A stretch of 64,000 bases of DNA from Rachycentron canadum (taxonomy: Eukaryota; Chordata; Actinopteri; Carangiformes; Rachycentridae): assembly GCA_038496675.1 (NCBI GenBank), contig CM076656.1, positions 1,356,651 through 1,420,650 on the forward strand, in the 5' to 3' direction. The position numbers were made by a program, and so were the translations under genes. The notes beneath the pieces were generated by a model. It searched no databases, had not been told where the DNA came from, and saw only the letters and a program-made list of their open reading frames with translations. How positions within the stretch are numbered: position 1 is the first letter of the stretch; every line of letters begins with the position of its first letter. Below, in pieces: positions 10,701 to 19,700 of the stretch.

Positions 10701-13700
10701 TAAAGTCATTATCTGTTTAACATCTCTGCAAAGCATCAAGAGTTTTTGTACCGTTATGCGCAGCGTGCAGGCTCTTTAGGGCGTGGCCGCTGACTCTGAG
10801 GAGGGAGAGAGTGTTTCTGTCACAGCGGAGGAGCTCCAGTCGACAGAGAGAGCTGACATCCAGCTCCTGTAGACCAGTATCCCTCAGGTCCAGGTGGACG
10901 ATGTGGACCAGCTGCTCCGAGTCTCCCACTGTCACCTTCTGAAGCCGGTTTAATCTGTACAAGAAAAAGTGATTGATTTAGTAATTTCAGCTCAAATCTA
11001 AACCCTCGTTGTTTTAGATAAAAAACATAAAAAAAAAAAAAAAAAACCCAAATAAACATGTTAAATAAATAATTTAAAAAAAAAAAAACATATGTAAAAG
11101 ACAAAAAGACATGACAGACAGTGATGTGGCAAATTTTCCCTGCAGAATCTTGGGCCGTGTTAGATTTCAGCTGAGCTTTGTTCCAGTATTACTTCTAAAA
11201 ATGTCTGAAAGTCTGTGAGGATATTCTTACCTGAGATCTATGTGGTGAGCAGGCAGCCACTGCAGTCCGGCCATATCCAGGACAGAGAGCTGGTTCCCTG
11301 CCAGACACAGTCTTTCCATGCCTCTGAGCTTCTCCAGGACGGGGGGGATGCAGCTGAAGCAGTTGAAGGACAAGCCGAGGTAGGTCAGGCCCTCCAGAGA
11401 GCCCAGCTCCATGGGCAGAGCACTCAGGAAGTTACTGTCCAGGAGAAGAGTCTGCAAACTGGACACAGACACACAGAGTTTAAGTTAAAATAATAGATAT
11501 GACAAGAAACTTGTCTGCATGCATAGACACTAATATAACTAGTTCATCTATGTGCGGAAAACAAATTAAACTCACAGTGGGAGTGAGGGTATAACGAAAA
11601 AGTACAACTATTTTTCAAAAGCCCTTTAACAACAGGTCTGAGATCAGATTTGTTTACATTCTGTGCTAAAAATCTGCAGCCTGTTGCAGATGAACTCAGA
11701 CTTAAGACTGAAGTCTGTGATCAAATGTATCTCAGATATTCACAGCTGGAGCACACCCTCTGTGACAGACATCCCTTTACATTTAGGATGAGAGCAGCTG
11801 AGATGGGTGTAGCTGCTCTCACCACTTGGTTGCTTAAAAAGAAACTCATAACTACTTAGTTGTTTTTTTTGGCAGAATCTTTTTGCTGAGATAGAAGTTT
11901 TCCAGAGGACTTTTTTGTATTTTTTGTACGAGTCTGTTATTCTAACATCATCTTATCTTACTGTCTCCTTTTTTATAAAACATAAAACACTGTCTAATAC
12001 TTTCTGTCAGGAGCTATTAGCATCTTTCTTTCTAATATGACCCTCAAGTTGCACCAGATGAAAAGGCGGCAGCGTGACTCTGCACTCTGATCACCTGGAC
12101 GTTGCCTCTGCATCGTCAGGACAGAAGTCTGGTGCACAGCCAGTTGTTCATTTAATACAGAGAGGGATTAATCTGCTCTGATGGAACCACAATGACAACA
12201 ACCCCTGTCTGATGTGTCTGTCAGCAAACTGCAGGTCACTGAGGACACAGTCTGCCCCTGAGGCAAATACCTGACAAATTATCATCATCATCATCATCAT
12301 GGTGATTAATAACGGCAGCCTGGAGGCCATCGTTTTCTTCCAGACCACTTACTTGTGCATGGTTCCTACTTCAGCCGGCAGAGATGAGAGACGGTTTCCA
12401 GACAAGTTTAGCTCAGTGAGAGAGGTGATGTCACACAAAGCCAGAGGAAACTCGGACAGGCAGTTATTTGACAGACTAAGGCTTCTCAGTTTACAAAACC
12501 TAGAGGGAGAAAGAGACATTGAAAGAGAGAGTGAGAGAGGAAAGGAGAGAGGAACAGGAAGACAAAGGCAGACAAATGACTTCCTCTTTTTTTCTTTTTT
12601 TTTAAGATTAGTGGATATAAGAACATTATTTAAACGCAGGTAAACAGTGACTGACTCTTTTTACACTGCCAGCCCAGTTTGAGAGAACACACACAGGCGC
12701 AGGGGGGGAAAGAGTGAGCTGCTGTGCAAACTCATGAAACAGATCCGTCACAGATCCCGAGGATGAGACGGTGTGTGAAACTACTTTGAACTTTGAAACA
12801 CTTTGATCAATAATTGTGTGTTTTGAAGCCTTCACACCAGGCCAAATAAATCTGCAGCAGACACAGATGTGAATGCCGATTGTGGCCTTTTCCGTTGGAA
12901 CATGTCAGATGTTAGCAGGTCTTTTTGGTTTTTTGACCAGTGGCAAAGTGGCAAAGAGTCAAAAATATTTATCTGTCAGTGCTTCAGTCGGACTTTAGCC
13001 CAGCTTCTTCTGAATTGAGGCTCTAACATTGGAAAAAGCTTTTTAGCCCTTACATAACACCTGTCTCATAAACAGGGAAAGTTACCAGGGAGGAAGTCTG
13101 CTCAAGGTCTGAAGGACACAGCAGCACAACACTTTATAGTACACAATCTATTTACAGCCAAGTGTTTACACGACAAAAAGTTTTCTCCATAACAATGCAG
13201 TTGAGGTAGAACTGTGAGTGTGAGTGTGTGTGTGTTCCCTTCCTTTCCTGACCTAACCCAATGCAGTTCACAGAGAGGTAAGAGCAAAAGGTTAAACCGG
13301 ATCCACTTCCTTTCCAAGGGAAAGTCAGAGGGACACCAGAGGACGAACACATTCCAGTGTGGCCTGGGAAACGTGCGTTTATGGAGTAACAATGGAAGTA
13401 TATATACACATCATGTATTCATACGTCAAGAAAACATCTGGCTCAAACATAAAGGTGCAGCTAAGATGCCAAAATGAAGAGAGGAAGAAACTGCTGATAC
13501 ATTGCATAACATTTTGCATCAGGAACCTAAACTTTGAGGAGAAAATACATTTTAATTCTTTAGAGCAACTATTATTTGAAAAATACTGGATTAAAAAGGT
13601 TCATGTAGATGCTTCTGCTCTTGTAAATACCTCAGCCATGATGTCTGTGTATGTGTGCTGTGCCTGGATAATGTAACATTGTTCAGGTCATTATTCACTG

Positions 13701-16700
13701 GACTTTATCTGACAACAAGTGACAATATATTGCATCATTAAACAGGAGTTACAGTTATGTAATAGAGTCAGAGTCTGTGTAAAAGCCTTGTGCTGGTACA
13801 TTAGCTTCTGCACAAGATGAGAAAAGGAAAGCATGCAAGCACGCACGCACACACACAGTGAGATGACACCACAAACTACACAAACTGATTCCCTCGGTCC
13901 AAACTTAATGTTTCCATGGCCCGTTTCATAATCAGCAAACAAAAACAGGGTCTCTGTTGAGTTCTTCAAGTCAAATTTAGGACTTTAAGACCCATTTTAC
14001 CATCATACTGACCGAAGGGTGAAAGTATGATGAGAGGACACCTCTTTTAGTTCACATGTGTGTATATTGTCTCCTGAAGTCAGCGATGCTACATCAGGCA
14101 ACAGAAAATATCTTAATTTAAGGCTTTTTTTCAGTTTTGTTCAGTGCTTTCTAAGTCTTTCTTGAATCTGCAGATCACCAATAGCACTTGGGTTTTATTC
14201 CTGTAAACATTTTATAGGATGGAGCAGGTTTTAAAGGGCATCCGTGCATTTGTCTGATGGTTTTATTTTTCTGCACTCATATTTTGTGCTGGTAGAGCTG
14301 TCGTCACAAAGCACATCGACATGGGATTGAACAGACCAACACTTCTTAGAGTACATGCAGTCTTCACTGGCTAAATCTGAAAACATGCACATGTGAAAAC
14401 AACGTGCCTCCACACCAGCACTTTCATCCTGTTTGAGCCACACTGGAAGTAACAGCCAAATCTCTCCCTCCTCCTCTGTCTGCGAACAACAAAACTGTAT
14501 CACAGCCTACATCTGGTCAGAAGACAAACACACAACCCAGATACTGTTCTGCACAAAAACATCTGTCCATCTTTGATTTCATAATCACAAAGTTGTGTGA
14601 CAAAAATCAAGAAATGATGACAACACCTGTTTTTTGTGATTGTACTGACATTAAAAAGTTGTCCCCTTTGCTTTGCTGCCAATTCCAAGTCCTACACAGT
14701 TGTTATTTGGCCTGAAAATGTCACCCAAGTGTGGACAGAAAGGCAAAGATGAAAGAGCAGAACACATTTTAATCTTCACTTGTAGCCAACTATGCACATG
14801 GTCTTACAATGATTTTACTTCGTAATGCTGTGACATCAGTGACCAATTTGACAATCTGACCTCGGAAAACAAGGAAAAGCCCTCTGCCCCAGAGGTCAGG
14901 TGACTCACGTCGACTCGCCAAACACAACGACAGCTCGCTTTTAATCATCTGAACCGCACAGCCGCCCACACACACGTCATCTGTAATTTGATCTAAGCTG
15001 CTTCCTCTTTAGACCATATGGTAGCTCCCCAAGACAGAGAGAACCACTGAGGGACATTCCACATCCAAAAGAGAGAAAAACAAAGAGGAAGCACTGCTTT
15101 CATCTGCTGGCTGCTTCTGCTGCTGTGCTCCAAAACACATAGGATGGCAGTGCACTGCCTGCATGTGGCATGTGTTGATGCTGGAAACTCACCTGGTAAG
15201 TGCTGGAACACCTTTGTGAGGGGACATGAAGTTGTTTTTGAGATTGAGGTGGGTGAGGTCCTGGCTGTAAAACAGCTGAGCAGGCAGCTCCTCCAGGCTG
15301 CAGCACGACAGGTCAACTGAGTTCACCCTCTGAGACGCAATCTGACGCAGTGAAGGATGGCAGGGTGAGCTCACAGCACTGCCATTATCATCAACTTTGA
15401 ATTAATGTCAATAAAAAGTATAATGTCATAAGTTGTCACATACCTTTGAGGCCGTCCTGTGCCACCGGAGATGCTCTGTGTAGGAGTCGTAGCTGATGTA
15501 GTAGGTCTGACTCTGAGGACCAGCCGAGCTGAGAGCCAAACAGTGGCTGTGTCTCCTCACCTCCTCCACCTGCAGCACAGAACACGTATCCACGTAACCA
15601 TCTTTGTTTGTGTATCCAACACAATAATGGAGGGTTCAAAAGGAACCACTTCCCCAATCTCTCAGCCTGCTGTTTTACCAAAGCTTTATCTAAATGAGCC
15701 ACAAATGTGTGTGTTTTTCTCAGCTCTTATAGCTTCACTGTGACAGTTATTTCTGCTGGTTAAAAACACTGATTTCTGAACTTACACATGCAGAGAAGTC
15801 TGAGTTATTATCAAAGTTAATCTAAAATGAAAACAAGTTGCACAACTCTTCTCAAATTTCCCACATATTTCAAATCACGTTGCTTCTGGTCTCAGTAGTC
15901 ATTTATTTACCCCATAGAGTTGTGTCATGAGTTTTAATATTGAAAAACGATTCATTATACAAATGCATTTCAGTTCAACTAAAACCTCACATTACTCTTC
16001 CAACTGTTCACGTTTTAACTTTCTCATATAGTAACATGTGGCCTGTATATTAAAAAAAGAGATGTCTCAAATTTAGAGTCAACATTTGTTATATTGTCCT
16101 GTGGGAGTTGCCCCACAGGTGTGAAAGTACAGGACACAGAGTAACAGCAGACTTCCAACAAAAACTGTGCTTTCTTTCACCCTAAAAAAATCAATGAAAT
16201 ATGTAATTTGCCCCGAGGTGCCCAACCCTTTGCATACAAATCTATATAATACTACATAAATGCTGTATAACAATAAGACTAAATAAAGGCCTGCAGTTAT
16301 CTGTGTGGCTCACACTGCTGCAGGACGAGGTGAACGACCTCCGAGTTTCAAAACAAAAATGTTTTGTACCACTGGACCAGATGCAGGGAAGAGATCTGTC
16401 TGTTTAAGAGTGATAAATAAGTGCTCACCCAGAATGTCTCCAAAACACAAAAACTTTTCATCAAGTACCTTTCCTCCGATGAGAGGGAGGATGTGCATCT
16501 TGCCGGTGTGGGCGTGTTTCACAGACGAGACAATGAGGCAGGTGCCGCTCAGTGTGACCTGGCGCTTCGACCAGCGGTTCACTGGCAATGCCAGCTTCCC
16601 TTTCCGAACATTGAACACCCCTGAAAGCTGCACGCGCTCAGAACCGCCCACGCTGCGAGGCTTACCTGGAGAGGGAAAGACACAAGCTTGTTATATGATA

Positions 16701-19700
16701 GTAAAAGAGATCACTGATGATTATGAGTGTGGAGATGATTATACACAGACTTGTCATAATGGCTTTTTGAATAATAGAAAGTTTTATTTTTATCTCTGTG
16801 GGATTTTGTGAATCAACTCTCTCACACTGGGTTTCTCTTTCAGAAGTGAGAGCTGTACAGTTATGTAAGTGAACTGTAGCTAATAGCCTGTGGGCTGAGA
16901 GAGTGAGCAGTCACTCAGGCGTGATTTGTCACATTAACCCCTCGCTGGCACAAAAAGCAGCCACAGTTCAGTTACAGACACACGGCAAAGCCGGGCGCTG
17001 ATGGTATTTCAGGCTAACGCCCTGATTGACCTGTCTGCCTGAAACACTGTACATTTTACACTGTACACTGTTACGCAATGTCTTATAACACAAGTAGCTA
17101 GATCCTCCTAACTTTGTGTCTTACACAAAATGTCAGTTAGGTTTCACCAGCTCCTGAGCAGGGGAGGGTGTCCAACATCAACACTGCATTACAGCAACTG
17201 CATTTGTTCATTTGGGTCCATAAAAGTCCTCAAATGAATAACTGGCCGATTATTGTAATTAAACCATTTTCTAAATAAAAAGTCAGAACATGGTGACATC
17301 TGTACATTATAACCTCACAAACCCCAAAGTTACACATTTCTGCTTTTAGCTGACCAACAGTCCAGAGGCCAAAATATATTTCAGTTTATTATAAATGACA
17401 AAGAAAAGAAAATAGACAAAATACATCAAATCTGAGAAGCTGGAAACCACAATGACTCAAACAATTCATATTAAAAAGAATCAGACTCATCAGATTCATA
17501 TTATTGAAATAGTTGACCAGCTTTCTGTCAGTCAACTAAGCATTTCAGCTCGGCTGGCATTTAAATCCATTTCGGGTGACTGCCGTGCATAATTTCAGGG
17601 CTTTTTGCAGTTTATTCCAAGATGACGGATCTGCCCACATGAAAGCTCCTTTTCTGAGCTCTGTACAGACCCTGAGTACAAACAGGAACAGCAAGTCCTG
17701 ACAGTGCCGACAGCACTGATGTAAGTAACTGTAAGTAAAGGTTTGAAGAAAGAAAACAAAAGAATATTCATCTGGATGATATTAACAGAACTAGGTGATC
17801 TGTTGTCTGTATTTTAGTGATGAATCATGTGGTTTCTTTCACCATTATGATTGGATGAGGGTGGTGTAAACTCCCCCTATAACCGATGGAGCAGATCAGT
17901 CTGATTCTTTTAAAACTACACAATAATGAGGAATGTGTATTGTGTGAGTCCACCCTTCCCCGGGTGTGTCGTCAAGGCAAAGCGTGTTCATATATACATG
18001 CATACATGCCCTTTCCTTCCGTCTATTTCTCTGAATGTGGAACATCCTGTCTCTCAGCAAGTAGCCAATGGCCATTTCCTGTTCATGCTACAACAAAACG
18101 TTTAAGGGAATCTTGTCCTGGATGAGACCAATGTCCCTGAAGGCACTGAACATCTGACTGAAGCTGAAACAGTTAGTTGATTCATTGATGAGTTGCTCAA
18201 TTGGCAACTATTTTAAATCATCATCAAACAAAAATGCCAGAAATGTAACTGTTCTCCATCTAAAGGGAGTTTTTTTTCCTCATTGCAAACTGACAATCTT
18301 TGGGTTTTTGACTATTACTCTGACATTTTAGAAATCAAGCATCTAGATTAGTGGATCACTCAGTCAATTATTCAACTGAAAGGTCTGAATTGTGCTTTTG
18401 ACCACAGAGACAGGACTCAAATACTATGCACCACACAGAAAACGTCTGCTCCATCTGCCAAATCAAGTTTTCTGAATGCGAATTGAGTGAATTTAGGTTT
18501 ATTTATTCATATCATGCACTGCACTGAAACAGCAATTTATTCTCCTGCTTTATTTTATTTTAGTATGTTTTTTTAATTGCCTCCTTGCTGAAATGTGCTA
18601 TACAAACAAACCTGACTAGCCTTGTGATGGAAACACCATTGGGATAAAGCAAGATCTTTGCTTTTACAACCTGCAAGTATCTCGGTGGCTCTGGGCACAT
18701 GCATCAAACAAGTTAGTTTGGTGCTTAACCTTGCAAAGTAAAGCAGTGACCTCTGGTCGCTGCAGCTCCAGGATGGAGAGACGTCTGCTGCTGCGACTGT
18801 CTCACAGAGAGAGAGAAACACTGAGGAGGTGAAATCTGAGTTCCTCTAAGGTTTGTTCTCTTAGCGTCAGCACAGTGTGTGTGTGTGTGTCTTTCTGTGT
18901 GTGTTTGAAAGAGAGAGAATACTTAGCAATGAGCATTTTTTTGCTGGTGGGTTTTTTTGCATAGTCAAACTCCTTTGGCTCGACTCTGAGCATCAACATT
19001 AACAAACACTTCATACTGTGCACACTGAGGATGGGTTAAAATTACTGCCTTGTGAATTAATGGGTAGTTTTACTTCTTCTTTCTTCCAAAATAACTGTCT
19101 GAAAACAGTCAATCACTCAACAAGGGGCTGCGACTTGATTGTTGCTGTCGTGCGAGGAGCTCTTCCACTTCCCTGTCACACACGCCAGCCGCTCGCTGCT
19201 CGTTTCGTGGCTGTGCGTTTGTCTGCAGTAGCTGGAAGGGCCCCTGCCTTCAGAAGTATAACCCTACGTCATGCTTTGTTCCTCTGTCATGTTACTGTGG
19301 GAGTAAAGACGATGGGGGAGCAAGGGAAGGAGGGGGACCTGCCCAGCTCCCTGTGTTAAGTTTTCTGGGGAAATTCTGTTTTGGGCACAGATATGTGTAT
19401 ATAGATAAAACATTAATATGATTTGTTTGTTGAAAGTGAATTAATAATTTTTAAATGTGAAAATCAATTAATTGTATTGTGTTGATATTTTAATAATTAA
19501 ATGCCAAACTTCTCTGATTCCATCTTCTTAAATATAGGTATTTGCTGGTTCTTATTCTTCTCCAATTAGAAATATCTTTGGGGTTTAAACAATTTTAAGA
19601 CATTGCATTAACCATTTTATAGACAAAAACAATTTATTGAATTATCAAGAAAATTATTAATGAAAATAATCATTAACTGCAGACCTACTTGAGTACATCT